Shown piece by piece: positions 39,428 to 53,532 of a stretch of 64,000 nt of DNA. A model generated the notes under the pieces. It worked only from the letters and a program-made list of their open reading frames with translations. It searched no databases and was not told the DNA's origin. Position 1 is the stretch's first letter, and each line of letters opens with the position of its first letter. Source of the DNA: Tetrahymena thermophila SB210 (taxonomy: Eukaryota > Ciliophora > Oligohymenophorea > Hymenostomatida > Tetrahymenidae); the NCBI RefSeq assembly GCF_000189635.1, contig NW_002476417.1, positions 372,001 through 436,000 on the forward strand. Direction: 5' to 3'. The translations under genes were made by a program, and so were the position numbers.

Positions 39428-42400
39428 TCATTTTATTCCAAAGTTGTTGTCTTTGAAATACTACAAAATAAAATTATTTTCAGCTAAGACATCTATGTGA
39501 AATAGAGTAAATATTTACTTAGTTTAAATCATTTGTTCATTAAATAATTTGAATAGGATTAGCCAACCTAATGAAAAAACTAAGAAAATGATGATTAATT
39601 GAGTGATGAATAAGTATTCATAGGTATTTTTAATAAATGCTCCATAATCCTTTTAGATATAATTCTAATACGAAATGATCGCCTCCAGAGACTAAATGAG
39701 AAAAGTATTTAAATCATTTATTTAAAACAAATAATCATTGTTTTATGTTATTATTTTTACTAACTCATAAAAGCCATTTGCAAAGTAGTTAGGATCATTT
39801 GGGTCTCCTGAATCATAAAATTCATAAATAGTTTATAAATCATCCCATATATCAAATGCTTGTTTAGTTGAGATGATTAAACCTCTTTGTAAGACGTTAT
39901 TAAAGATTTCATCACATTATGTTTCTGTGTAGCTAGAATTAAAGAACTACTTAAAATTTTACTATACTTCACATATGTCTCCATTTAGTAGTTATTTATA
40001 AAATTCTTCAAACAAATGTTTGTCTCTCCTTGCCTAAGAAAAAAAGGAAACTAAAGAAGAAAGATTTTGAAGTCTTTAGTTATTTTTTTTGCTAACAGAT
40101 GACAAATATTAAAAATATATTGTTTCTTTAGCTATTTTTCCTCTTGAAATAAAATCAAATAAAGCATAATGAGATGCTACATTTTAAACAACTTATTCAA
40201 GTGTTTAAAGAATAATTGTTTTTTCCTTGATTAATGTTCTTTATTCATCAATAAAAGTTTTTGTTAATATAATTGTAATTGTAGGCTACACCATCAAAAC
40301 ACTTATAATTACTAAAGCTATGAAAAATATACGCACTTAAAATTTTGGAAGTCCTTTAAAAGAGGCTATTTATCTGTTTCTTTTGTTGTTGTTTCTTTAG
40401 TTTAAAATTTATGATTGATCAAGCTATTATTCTGACTTGAGTTGTTGAGAGGAAAAGGGAAATTGAGTATGAGAAAGTTAATGATGAATTTATTGAGAAT
40501 TAAGTGAGAGACCTGACATTAATTGTGTTTACTTAAGTTGTTTTATCTCGATTCTCGTTTGTTTTCTACTTTTTTTTCTTTTGTTTGAATTCATTTAAGA
40601 ATTTTCTTAATTTTTTGCTTCTTAATTACTAAAAAGCTATCCAGCAAGTTGCTCTTGTGAAAATTTTTGATCTAATAAATTGATAGTATTGTCAATATTT
40701 TAAATTTATTTATTTAGTGTTTAAGGAGGAAATGAGCCAAATAGTTTGAGTATCTTTTCTCTGCTATATTATTTAGTTGCATTCAGTGGGATAACTGAAA
40801 ATATAGACACACAGCAAACAACTAAAATCACTGTCATTACATATATTTGAAAATCTTCTTATTCTTAAAATGAGTTTTGGACATATTAGCTTACGAACTA
40901 ATTAAATTTGTACATTTGATCGGTAAAATTAGATAAATTCATCCATAAAAAATTTGCATTCATCTCGTATGAGTAAACATTGCTTATCCCATCGATAATG
41001 TTTTAAATGTATTAATCGTAGGTGACAATATACTTGTACATGTTAGAATAATATTAAGTTACTAAGTCAAAATAGTTAACTATCTTTGTTTCTTTTGTAT
41101 AGGCATCCAAATTCTTAAAATCATCAAATTATTCTTATGAAAGCATCCCAAATGTAAAAAAATCAATTTAAGTGTACGATGTGCTTAAAAAAACTACTGT
41201 CTTATCGCTGTAGTCCATGTTATCGTGAAGCTTTAAATACAATTTTGAAAAACTTTCTAACGTATTCTATGCATCCTATCTAGAATTTTGGGCTTGATCG
41301 ATAATAGTATCCTAAGCTGAGTCATCAAAAACAGTATCATAAGCAACTTTGACCAAATAATTATAAGTTGTCGATTTAATTATTTTTAAAACATCTGAAA
41401 CGATAAATATAGGCATGTCAATGTAAACTAAAACATCCTAAAAATCTAAAAGCGAATTTTATGAGTTGATATACATTATAAGAGTGCTAAGAAGAAATGC
41501 TAAAAGCGATAAAAAGCATATAAATTTCATAATAACTAAGAATCTAGCTATTTTCTAAGATTTTATCTTCAATATGATATTCTTTTTTTAAGAGTGGTTT
41601 GATGAAATCTTGCTAGACTATGTAGCAGATCTTCTCAGCTAAATTTGCAATCTCTACTAATCACTGATAGTGATATTATCGTCATCATCATTATCATGGC
41701 TGTTTAATTTGAGCCTTTCTTATCCTTACTTTTAATTCTGCTCTTCGTTGTTCAAATTAATTAGTTTTAAAGATAACAAATTTCTCTTTGATTTGTCTTG
41801 ATCATTTCTGAGTAAAGTAGGTGAAATCTGTTCGCTTTCATCTTATTTATAATTATTTTCAATATTTATTTACATCTAAATGCTGCATCTCCTTAAATTC
41901 ATTTTTTCTTAGCTTATTTTTTCGTCATTATTATTATTATTTTCTTGTAACTTATCTTTCTAGTTTAAATCAATCTCATTTTTGGTTTTTTCTGAATTGA
42001 TAGATTCCTCATCATCATTGCTGTTGTTATCTTCTTCTTAATTATATGTAAAATCTAAAATGCTTCTATTATTGCTTTCATCTTTTAATTGATCTTAAAT
42101 TCCAATAGGATTTTTTTAATAATTTAATATGTATTCCTCCTCAATTTTTTTTAAATCAGCAGCAGAAAACTTATCTTGTATTAGTTTTTTTCTAAGCTAT
42201 TTTTCTAAGGATAAGTTTTTTTGTTTACTGTTCTATTTCTGTGCTAGATCTTCTTGTTATTTTGTTTAATTTTTATCTGCTTTTGGAGAATTACTTGACT
42301 TTGCTTGTTACTAATAAAGAGGACTAAGGTAAAACGATTCCTGGTTTTGAGAAATTAAATTTCTTTGTGAAAAATTTAAATGTTCATTAAACTAATTATG

Positions 42401-45400
42401 AACTTCAATATGATTAATTTGTAATGAATTTTCTGCTAATTGCTCATTCTTATTGATAAATCTCAGTGTTTAATCAGCAATAGATAAATCCGCATTTGTT
42501 ACATTTAGTTCTCTCTAAGTGATTGATTCGATATTCCCTTAATCTTGTTCCTATAATTTTTAGGTTTTTTGCTGTGTATTATTCTAAGCGTAGGTTGAGA
42601 GAAAACTTTTTCTATGTACAATTTTAATATTTTTATTTTCAGGGGTAGTAATTGAATTTCTATGCTTTTATGTACCCCAATCACTACGAGATTATTAATT
42701 TTCATAAATAGTAGTAATAGTATGGGTTTATTCTGTGTCTTATTTCCTCTTAAATAGCCTCAACTAAGTCGATTCTTTACTCTAAATAATCTTTTTAGCA
42801 ATTAAATCGTTTAATCCCCTAGTTAAATAATGGAGAGAAAGATCTAAATTTGATTAGCTTTTTTCTTCGTGTATGTAATTTATTTCAATATACTTATAAG
42901 TTTTATTTAGTTAGGAAAGATGATATACACAATGCTTAAAGCTTATATTGTAATAAAATGATTCTTCACTTTAATCTAAGACATTGTAAAGCAACTCTTT
43001 TACTTACTTTCTTTTGCTTAAAGAACTATACTATGTTCCACTCATTTCCTATAAAAAAGATTAACAAACCACCAAAATTGTGTTGTATTCAATCCCATAT
43101 TCTTTAGCTTCTTCAGTAATCCACAATAATGGAATAAGTTGTAAAGCAAAGTTCTCTCTCAGTTCATCTTTAAAATTAAATATTTAGATTAAAACAATGT
43201 TAATGATATAAAGAAATTATGATTACTAATTGTAAGATTGCTAGCCTAAAATATTACTTTAAAAATATTTTCTGTCATATCAAGGATTTAATTGTCTTCT
43301 TTTAAAAATATGTAATCTTTTGTGACATCAACCCTCTTAAATAATGCGCTTATACCAAAGTCGTTAATTTAATTTTCTATTTTGAGTATAATATATAAAG
43401 GTAGTAAAAAGCCTTAACCATCTTAAGCAAAAATTAGTCTTCTCTCTATATTATTAGGATATAAATAAAGTTAATTTTTGTGTTAAATATTTAATTAAGT
43501 ATTAATTATTTATTTTATTACATTGAAATAATTTGAAAATTATTTGTTTTTAAAAGGCAAATTTGAATAAAATTTATCTTTTTTATATTCTAAAAAATTA
43601 TTTTTTGTTGGTTAAAAAAAGTAAATAGAAAAATGAAAAATTGCATAATTAATACTTAAATTATAAATGATTGAATTTTTATAATTAAATTAATAAAATT
43701 AAACCTTTAACAAGAATTTGCATTTATCCTTTGTTACGAAATATGTCTATTATGTCTTCGTGATCAGCTTAGAAGTATGAAGGAATGAGGAAATTAATTG
43801 ATTTATCTTTAATTGATAATTTGCTAAATTTAAAAAGTATTTCAAATTACTTAGAAACCTTTTATATTGTGATAACGTTTTTCATGAAAGTGGAATATAC
43901 GACGCATGAATCGTCTTGAAAATATTGCCTTAAACTAAATAGATAGTTAGAGCTTTTTTGTGCTGGTGTTATATGTATAAATTTTTCGAATTTTCTATTT
44001 TCATAGTCAAGGAGCGTAGTGTAAATTGATGCAAGGAATTGTAGCTCTGCATTTTCTGGATTCAAAGAAAATAAGTCTTATAAATTATCAACTAAAAAAT
44101 GATTTGATTGAATAAGCTTGGTTGATTTGGTAAATAATTCCTGCAGATTAATATTGTGACTGCAAAGATAATCATAATACATTCTGATATTAAGCAAGTA
44201 ATTGTATAATATGTACTTGCATCTAGCTATATTATTATCGTAATCTATGATATTAAGTACATTAAAAAACTCAACGGGTTTTTGTATTTTTTTGCTTTGA
44301 AATTGCTAATGCAACCTTCTTTGTAGAACTTCTAAATAATACATCTCTATACTTATTCCTTTATTTTTCAAAATTTAATTTTTGAAGAAGTGAATAGTAA
44401 AATGAGCCTTTGCCTCCATCTGCATAACTTCAGTGATAAAACATATATGAGTAAATGCTAGTCTCATCATCGAACTTCGTTTTAAGTTAATCATTCTTGA
44501 CTTTAAGAATTGAGAAATGATTTGATCTCCAAAATTTAAGATAAATGACCTCCTCTCTTCTTGTTTGACAAATTCTTTTTTTTCTAGAACTTCATTTTCC
44601 ACCTAATTTTTTTGAAATAAATTGTAAGAGTTTAACTGTAAATCAAATTACATTAGAAATTTGAGAGCAAAAGCAATTTTTATAGCTACATTATGCGATA
44701 TGAGTGATATAAATATTTTCGAAGCTAATACCTTAACCATTTAGCTGGTAATTGTAATAAAAATTTTCAATATTTTCTGATAAAAATCTTAAATACCTAT
44801 CCACTTTTCTAGGATTTATTTCCAAAATATCTTTGACCGAATATAACTATTAGTTGTTATAGGCGTTTTGAAAAATTTTGATAGAGCAAACTATTGTTAG
44901 AGGAATTAGTACTATGATGCACATAAGAATATTAAATTTAGTAATTTATAAAGTTTTTTAGAGAATAAGAATTAAGTTAGTAATTAAGAAGGCACATCTA
45001 AAATGGTAGTTAATGTTTCTTGTATGTTTATTTAAAAATACTTGGAATTTAATCTAACTGAAAAAAATTAGCATTGTGTATATTAAGCAATATACATTTA
45101 ATATTAAGCCACTACTGAAATTATATATTACAGGTATAACTAAAGCTAGTAAAAAATTAATTGTTTCCATTCCTTGATTATCTTTACTAAGATAGTTTGT
45201 GTTGTTAAAAGAATAATCAAAATCGTGGTAGCTTATTATAATGCCTAATTTAATTTTTTTTTTAAAGTATAAATAAATATTCAAGTAAATACTATCGATA
45301 ATCCTTAAATTTTTATTCATCAAAAATCAAGTAAAAGGAAGAAGAAAAAAAATAAATTATACCACTTTACTTTCTTTTTTATAAAGTTAGTACTCTTTTT

Positions 45401-46104
45401 TGTTGTAATTTTAAAGAAAATAATAATAAAATACCTAGTAGAATTGATAAGATATAATTAAGCGCAGCGATAAATGAATATGTTATATTCACTTCATCGT
45501 TCAATTTTAAAATATAAAGAGAGTTATGAGTAAAAGGTAGGAGAAGGATGTAATTGTGTACACAAGTCATACATTTTAGCAGCTCAACCATCATTTTAGG
45601 AAATAGCTTATCTTTGAAGAATATATCTTAATCATCTTTTTTTTTCATTAGAAATAATGTAAAGAGGATTATGCAAAGAAATGATATAAATAGATTATAT
45701 GATAGCTAAATAAATGTAAAAATTAAATGTGTTGATAAATTCTCTTATAAAATCGTTTCGTAGATAGTTTTAGACAAATCTTAAGCATCTCTATTATAAT
45801 TTGCTTAGTCACTTTCAGATTAATATTTTGCAATTATAAATATGAACTCAATAAGTCTATTAAATATCATTAAAGCCATAGCTAAAATTTTAGATTTGCA
45901 ATGGGGACTTAGAAACTATGAAGCTATTTTATAATAGAATTATTAATAATTATATTATATGAAATTATCCATTTCTTAGAGTTATTGAGTTGAAGCGCCT
46001 TAAACTTCTTTAGATAATTTTATCATGCTTTTAATAACTTTTTCAATATGTATTAACTGGTTAAATTTTAATTAATAAAAAATTTCATGATATAAATGAT
46101 GCAT
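39428..46104 (-). CDS. Polytopic PAS-domain membrane protein, TmcB-like ciliate family (paralog 2)
   Basis: Multi-exon minus-strand gene. The first large exon (46104 to about 45363) encodes several helices: SPHCKSKILAMALMIFNRLI and later SILLGILLLFSLKL. A later exon has the family signature DFDYSFNNTNYLSKDNQG followed by a helix (near 45220-45060). About 44600-43800 holds the helical middle part ending DDSCVVYSTFMKNVITIQKV, the usual lead-in to the PAS domain. The PAS core spans about 43480-43250 (IFAQDGQGFLLPLYIILKIE, ISALFKRV, YIFLKEDNQILDMTENIFKV). From the acceptor near 43168 to TGA (39428-39430) the frame is open without introns: a ~500-residue Gln/Asn/Glu-rich linker, then helices near 41530, 40850, 40340 and 39600. 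The C-terminal region aligns with paralog 1 (LQRGL, helix ending SLGW versus SAGW, TLFHID versus CLYHIN). Likely a sensor or transporter-like membrane protein; function unproven. ATG 46026 is an alternative start; N-terminal introns were not all placed. Confidence 0.82.
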
Positions 46105-46993
46105 ACTATTTACTCAATAAATTGCATGAATTAAATAAATAACCTGGCAAATTTGAGTAAATTAATTTTGTTTAAAAATTTATTTTTAACTTATACTGTA
46201 TAAATATCACAATTTAATATACTATCTTACTATTTCTTTTCAATAAAAAATCAAAATTTAAAGGCTTTTTTTATTTTTTTAATTCAAGTAAATAATATAA
46301 AAATAAAAAAAATTCTACAATCTGAAAATTGTATTTCATATGAGGGGTATTTACAATCATAATAATAAATAATTACTTGTGAATTTGAGTAAAAATTTTA
46401 TTTTTTTTTTAATTGAAAAAAATTAGTACAGTAAATTACTTTTATTTTTGTAATAATTAAGCACTAGGTATTTACTTAGAATGTACGATAATACAAAATG
46501 AATATTATTTATTTGATTAAACAAAAAAACTAGTACTTACTCTATCATTCAAATTTAAATCAGAAATATTTTGAATCAATTAATTAGAAGACTTTTGATT
46601 AATTAAATAAAAAATTGAAAAATACATAAATTGAAAATATAAAAAAATATCCACTTAAAAATTTGTAAGTAAATTTAAAGTTTATAATAAAAAAATAAAT
46701 TATATTTTTAGTAAATGCGATAATTATTTGCTAAAAAAATTACTCTCATATTTATTTAATTTCTTACTCTACTTATTAATTTACAAATTTAAAACACATA
46801 TATTTATCAACATTTAATTATTTATTTTATTTGTTTGTTTTTTTATTAATTAATTAATTAGTTTATTATATCAGATTAGTTAATTATAGTTATTTGTTTA
46901 TTTAGAAAATTTGATTTTTATCCTGTTTAATATTTATTTATGTAATAGCAAAATAAATCAAAATAAAATTTTATCAACAAAAAAATTACTCAC
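46105..46993. other. Intergenic, promoter side of PAS paralog 2
   Basis: About 890 bp of AT-rich DNA between two leftward genes, with runs of A and T and a TTAA-rich stretch near 46845-46865. No gene was recognised. Confidence 0.55.
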
Positions 46994-49900
46994 TCACTCT
47001 TTAGGACGGTATTTATTTACCATTGCATTTGAGTTGCATCTCAAGCATTTCACGTTTCTTTCTTTTGGCAAACAGCTCTTTTTAAATAAAAACATGAGTT
47101 AAAAATATAATTGAATTGTTAAAAATTATATTTACTTTATGAGCTTTGTGACAACAGGTAAATGTTTTAACTTCGTCTTTTGGTTTAATATCTTGTTAAC
47201 AGAAAATACACGTTTTATAAGCATTTTTTATTTATGAAATAGGTAATGAGCCAGAATTAATTGTCCCACGGAGAGGAGCAGCTATTGGAGTAGGTTATGA
47301 AGATTCATCACGCACTTTAATTCGTTGTGCAGAGACAAACTCATTTAGAGATATCTATTCGTCATTTAGAGGTTTTTACTTTGTATTTTATCCTTTGTTA
47401 CTATTTCCACTATTGTTTAGCTTATTAGAAAAACCATTCAAATGATTCTTTGTATTATTAACTTAACCACTGCTGCTACTACTTGTCGATCCACTATTAT
47501 TTGAATGAAAAACTGTAGGAGTGCTATTTGTGTTTTCTATTTTAAAGAAATTATTATTAATAACAGCTTAAGTATTTTCTTTCTTTTTTAAAGCTAGTTA
47601 TTGTTTTATTGGATGTTTTTAGTTGTTCAAAGCTATAGGAGTTCTAATTAATGGAGAAGCACTCAATTACTTTGTATGGTTTTAGATTGGTTTTGCTTCA
47701 TTATTTCTTTCAGAAGAAGCTAAATGTTATACTTTTTTTTCTTTACTTTTACTATTTTCTTAATCCTTAAAAATTGGTGGATATTTTAATTTTATTTCTT
47801 TTTTTGGTTCAGCGTCATTATTGCTTGTATGGCTTGCAATTGATACAGCTTGTTTGATTTCTTAATTTTGTTACTATGAGGAATCTTTATTAGAATCTGA
47901 ACTTGATTAGCTAGATGCTTCTTCATTTTTAAACTTATTATGTCTAGAAAGATAGCTAATTGGTTAGGATTTAAAAGGATTGTAAGGAGTTGGTTTTCTA
48001 GACTACAACTTCAAATTTAATTTATGCTATTCTTCATCTTCTTTTTCTTATCCATTTGGTGTTTAGTTATTGAATTTTACTGATTTTTATCTCATCTTTG
48101 GAGAACCTTCAAAATCATTTGCATTTTCTTCTTTTGGTTCCACATTTTCCATGACTTCCATCTCATTTTTTTTTGGTGTGCTTCAAAATAAAATATTAAA
48201 GTTAGCTTTTTTAAAAGAAAATAAAAATTTTTTTACTTTTTCAGATTTTTTTGTGAGAGTTCATCAACTTCTTTGATTGGGGAAGGAACTTTATGAGCAC
48301 TTCTGCTCAAATGAGGAGGTGGAATTTCAGATTTATCAATCATCATGTCAACGGCCTTGTGGAAACTGTTGAAATGAGTCTTGTTGGGACTTTGCTCATT
48401 AGACTTAGTCTTTTATTGGCTATGAAATCTGCTATCTGTTTCTTCTTAAGTTGCATTTTGAGTCTCATTGATTTGATCTTCAAGATTTTTTTACATAGAA
48501 GCAAATTCTTTATTTTTTGTTTAGTCTATTTCCTAATCAAAAACATTTTTGTTTGAGCTCTTAGTTTAAAAAACGTCATTAAAAGAACTTTCAACCTGCA
48601 TCTTTTTATCTCCACTTTGTTTGCTTGAAGATTTAGAAGATATATTACTACCTTTACTGCCTATTTCATCTAAATTGAAGAATTTTTTCTTATCTTCGCT
48701 TTACTCGAAAAAAAATGAATTTGATCTTTGCTTCATTTGGGTAGGAGGTTCAGCCTTATTTGACATGCAGTCAAATTATTTTGAATTGCTTAACTAGAAA
48801 AAGTTGTTTACTCTAGAATTAGGAGCTGCGCTCATAGTTAAAATATTAACTTTCTCCTCTTTTTCTTCTTCCCCTTCTTCATCCATTTTCTTTTTTTGAC
48901 TATTGAAAATTTCAACTTAATTTTGTACAACAGGAGCAGCACCTTCATTTTCACCCTCTATGTCTTCTTTTACTAAAGGTTAATAGCGGACTATGCTAGA
49001 AATATTTTCCCTTATTTGCTCTAACATAGGATATTTGTCATAGCTGCATGAAGGTATTTCTCTTTTGCCTTTTGTTGATAAAGGGCTCTCAGAAACTATT
49101 TACTTTTTTTTACTTGAGCTACCTCTCACTCTTGAATTTGAGGAGCCTCTTGTAATAGATTAATTTTGGTTTGGTGCTATTTATAAGTGACTTGATTAGC
49201 TATCATTTAAGCTAGAAGGTTTTTGTTAGGATAAATCTACTTCTGCATTATTGTTGTTTACTTAAAATTAATTGATTGAATTTTAATGATAGCTGATATT
49301 GCCATTATCGTGTTAGCTTGAGTTTGAAATTCTTGTATTGCTGTTATAGACTAAACTTAAAGCAGGAAGAGCTTCCTCATTAAAAGTAAATGCGCTCATA
49401 AGTTTTTAATTAGCCTCAGTTTAGCGACGAATATTACTGCTTAATCCTGGTATATTTGAGTTATCTATTACTTTACTATCTATTTGACAAAAACTGCTTC
49501 TTAGATGGCAATTTTAACTTTAATTATCTCCTTTTAAAGTATTCTAGTGAGAATTTAAAGAGATTCTATTATTTGATAAATCATGATCAAATTCACTGAC
49601 ATTAGCAGCTTTATTTTTAGTACCCTACATTTCCTAACCATCAAGTTTAGTATCTGATCGAAGTAGAATATCTTTTATTTATGAATTGTGAGCACTTCCA
49701 TGCTCATTTGCAAACGATTAATGAATGACAGATTATTAATCTTTCTTTAATGACTTTTACTTCAAATCTGGAACTATTTCAGCTATCTCTCCCATTTACT
49801 ATTATGTAATTTAGCTTTTAGAGAGTTTTTTGCTAGAAGAAATCATTAAACCTACTACTTTTTCAGCATCTTATTTAGCTTGTATATTAGGATCCTCTTA

Positions 49901-50197
49901 AAATGATTATATACCAAGAGGAGATGCTTTAGATTATAATCCCATATCAGAATCATCCAAAAAAAGTTTGCTCTTTCTTAAGTTTGCTAAGAGATTCTCT
50001 TCCTGTTAATAGGTCTAGCTCTAAATTACAAATATTCAAATAAGTTAAAATAGATAAAGTTGGTAGATATTTTATAAAATACTAATTCAGAAATATAGAT
50101 AATTTACCCTTGAAGCTAAGTTAGAGTCATCTTTGTCAGTATCAATCTAGTTCTTCCTTTTATATGATGAGGAAAAGATGCTAGATATAAAGCTCAT
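46994..50197 (-). CDS. RING-H2 finger protein with long low-complexity N-terminal region (4 exons)
   Basis: Exons 50108-50197, 48237-50014, 47136-48180, 46994-47077 sum to 2997 nt (998 aa); phases fit at all joins. Most of the protein is Ser/Asn/Gln/Lys-rich with acidic runs (for example EEGEEEKEEK) and no fold I recognise. The C-terminal ~60 residues form a RING-H2 finger: TCIFCQQDIKPKDEV, then FTCCHKAHKSCLPK and KCLRCN. This gives C-x2-C-x13-C-x-H-x2-H-x2-C-x8-C-x2-C, the right ligand order and spacing. An E3 ubiquitin-ligase role is therefore likely (inference from the family). The last intron falls inside the finger, between the second His-containing half and the SCLPK segment, so correct splicing is needed for a functional domain. 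An in-frame ATG at 50210-50212 would add five residues. Confidence 0.86.
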
Positions 50198-51230
50198 AAA
50201 ATTTTTTTACATAGTCCTTGAACAAATATTATTATCTAATTTTTCTAGCTATGCTTACAAATTTACTTCTTAATGTAGAATATATATTTTAATTTTCTTA
50301 TTTATTATTATTTGTTTATTAATATCTTCAGATTTATATTTGAAATTATATTTCAAAATTAAAATTTGCCGAATTGTGAACGGTCTTAAGCTCACTCACT
50401 CACTCGCTCACTAATTGATATTTATTTATAATAAATAATTAAAATATCAAAAAGATATTTTTTTGCATTTATGCTCGATATCAGTCTGCTAACATTAATT
50501 ATAATTTTTCAAACTATAAATTGCTCTAAACCGCCAAAATATAATTGTATTTTTATTTTGCTTGCCAAAGTTTTTGAATTTAATAAAAGAAAACTAACAC
50601 ATTTTTATGATTGGATATTTTCAAATAGTATTTAAATTAAAATTAAAAATTGTTGAAGCATTCATTCGTAATGTACTCTTATTACTTCATTTTCCTTAGT
50701 TAAATAATTCAAAATTAAACTGTAAAATATATAAGTTTAGATAAAGATTATAAATTAATAACAAAAATTAGATTTAAATTTTGTTTTAAAGAATTAGTAA
50801 TATTCTTTGAAAAAGAATCATAATAAAATAAAAAAAATTATTTCATGATTTATTTGTTTGATTAATAATTTCAATATTTATTTGTGTTATAATTATTATC
50901 AAAAGAATAGTAACAAGTTAAAAAAATATTTTAAAATAAATTATTAGCATTTATATATTTTTTTTTTATCATATCATAAATCAGTTAAATTAATACTCAA
51001 TGATTTATATTTATAAAGATAATTAATAAAATTTTTTTAATTTATTTAATTACTTTCAGAGTTTATACTTCTAAAAACTTTAAGAGTATAAATTAGAAAT
51101 ACATATTGTATTAATATTTTACTAAATATTTGCATCTTTAATTTTTTATATATCAAGATTGTGTTTATATTTTAATAAAATTATATTTTTAGAATATAAA
51201 TTGTGAAGAAGAATATATAATTGAAATAAA
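50198..51230. other. Intergenic, no gene recognised
   Basis: About 1 kb between two leftward genes; AT-rich with short repeats of ACTC near 50393-50412. It should contain the RING-H2 gene promoter and the 3' flank of the next gene. Confidence 0.5.
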
Positions 51231-53532
51231 TCAAAGATAATTCCCTTTGTGTATATCGTTGATAACATCCTCTAAACCATTTATAAATATTTTTTGGTAA
51301 TCAATATTATTTTAAATTTTTAAAGCATTTTTTTCTTCTTGCTTAGAAAGACTGGTAGATTTTTTACGGTTCGAAGGAGTTAAAAATGTGTTTGAATCAA
51401 CTTGGTTTTATTATTTTGGAGAGTGATTATTTGTCCTGTGCTTAAAATCTATATGATATGAAAATCCACCTTTATCCTACTCTTAATCTGAACCATCACT
51501 AACAGCTTTGCTTCTTGAAAAAGTACTCCTTCTTTATTGCTAATTTATTGGAGTGAAGGTTTGTATATCGTAAAACTGATTCACTTCATTTTTTGTCGGG
51601 GTCAATTAATTATTAAGCTTACTAAAATTTAAAAATATATTTAAAAAAAATAAATAAAAATATCAATTAATTTTTAGATGTACTTAAGAGGCTTAAAATT
51701 GAGAAAATATGAAATTTTATTTTTTGCTTTAACTATTTGTGATCTAATTTTGTTTGACTGCTTATTCTTTTCTAAATCCAGCACTCTTTTCATTATCTCC
51801 TATGATTTAAATTATGATTGTTAGTCATTTTCAAAAGAATTTTCTCCATTTTCTTTTATTGGAGACGAATTGGTCTTGATTTATACCAGCTTTTTCTCAA
51901 ATTTTTATACAGATTGCAATTTTTCCTTGTTATGGATTTTAGCCCAATCCAAAATTTGTTAATATTTAATTAAGTGTTATGCCTTTGATTGAGAAAAATA
52001 TTTTCTTTAAATCGCTTTTTTAGATATTTTTTCTTTCAAGTTTACAATTTCATCCATTATCTTTTTATTAACATCGTTTTACTTTTCCATAAACCTCCTC
52101 TATTCTGAATTTACTATTTTTAAAATATAAAAATTATTTTTTTTTCATACCAAAAACCTTATACCAGAGGTGTCACTTTCAGAATCTGAACCATTAGAGT
52201 TTGGATTTTCTGAGCTACTCATAGATCTCTACTTCTTAAAGTTTTTCTAAATTCTTTTTTTTTACTATCTTTATTCTTCAGCAGTTTATTTTAAGTTTTT
52301 TTCCTTGTACCTTTTTAAAATTTCTAACTCTCCTTTTGTGAATGAGGGATTTTCATTTATTTAGCTATTTTATTTCACTTAAAGTGCATTTTATTTCAGC
52401 CTCTAAAAAGATTTATCATAATTAGACAAATTTTCATGCTCTCTTTAATTTTCTAGATATTTTATGGCTGTTCTCACTAAATATTAAGACTTTTTTATTC
52501 TATAATAAATTAAATATTTAAAAAATTTTTCACTTAGTAAACTTCAATAGTTAGTTACTTGTGCCTTTTATAGTCACTATCCGAAGTTTATTTAGTATTT
52601 GGGGAATTTATTTTGTAGTTTGATGAGAGGCCAATTATAATTGGATGTGTTCTTTCAATCTTTTCGTTTATAAAATTATCATACAAATGCTAAGTCTAAG
52701 AGAATTTATTATATTCAACTGAGTCTTTTTTTTTAATATTTTCTAGTTTCTTGACATAATTCTTAGATTTTTTAATAAATATAATATATAAATAGATTCG
52801 TTAGAATATCAACAAATAATTTTAGCATGTTTTACTTCATATGCGAAAGTTTTTCCTTCAATTTACTTATACATTACCAATTTATTAATGCTTGGAATAT
52901 CTTTATCCATGGGAGATTAAAGCGCTGTATTGTTTTAAGATATTTTTCTGGATTTAGCCAAGTTTACAGGCATTTTACTTGTATTATCTAAACTGCTATC
53001 TTCTAAATCTAAATTTTTTAAGTTTCTTTTATATGAGGGTTTCAGCATTTCATTACCAACTTGTTATAAATTAAAATTATTGGTCTTTATCTAAACTATA
53101 AATAATCTATTTAAATTTACTTTCAAACAACCTTTATACAACTCCTTCTTTTTTTTCTTTTACAGACATTATTTTTGGAGATTTTGCATCAATTGGAAAT
53201 TTTTCAAGATGATTACTTGAATTTTACTTTAAAAAAGTATCATAGAGTGTTTTTGTATTATTTTTGTTTGTTTATGTTAGGTATCCTTGCTGCTAAATTT
53301 ATGAATTAAACGAAAAAGAATTTCTTTTTCTTTATGTGTCAAAAAGATTCAATTAGTTTGTATTGAGAGACCTATTTTATGGAGTATCTAAATAACTCAT
53401 TTTAAAAGCAATTTTATCATTCACATCCTCTTTTTATAAAAATTAAAACAATGATCCAAATTCTTCAATATCCTTTCCATCTGTGCTTATGGAGCGATTT
53501 TTTAAAAATGATTTATTTTTACTAAACGCCAT
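51231..53532 (-). CDS. Uncharacterised Lys/Asn/Gln-rich protein, multi-exon
   Basis: Starts at ATG 53530-53532 (MAFSKNKSFLKNRSISTDGK) and ends at TGA 51231-51233 after a tail ending FINGLEDVINDIHKGNYL. Coding frames on the minus strand cover most of the interval in pieces: about 53532-53136, 53085-52815, 52745-52560, 52470-52180, 52110-51680 and 51610-51231. Introns lie between them; I could not place every border with certainty. One segment around 52040-51690 is rich in Lys/Glu/Gln with regularly spaced hydrophobics (ILDWAKIHNKEKLQSVQKFE), suggesting a coiled coil. No known domain, signal peptide or membrane helix was seen. The product would be about 650-700 aa. A cytoskeletal role is possible but not supported by any specific motif. 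Confidence 0.65.

Noticed and set aside
40300..40400. Apparent -1 frameshift at an A AAT TTT heptamer in PAS paralog 2
   Set aside because: It came from reading the upstream Gln-rich linker in the wrong frame. Checking codon positions from ATG 43043-43045 showed the same frame running through to the TGA at 39428.
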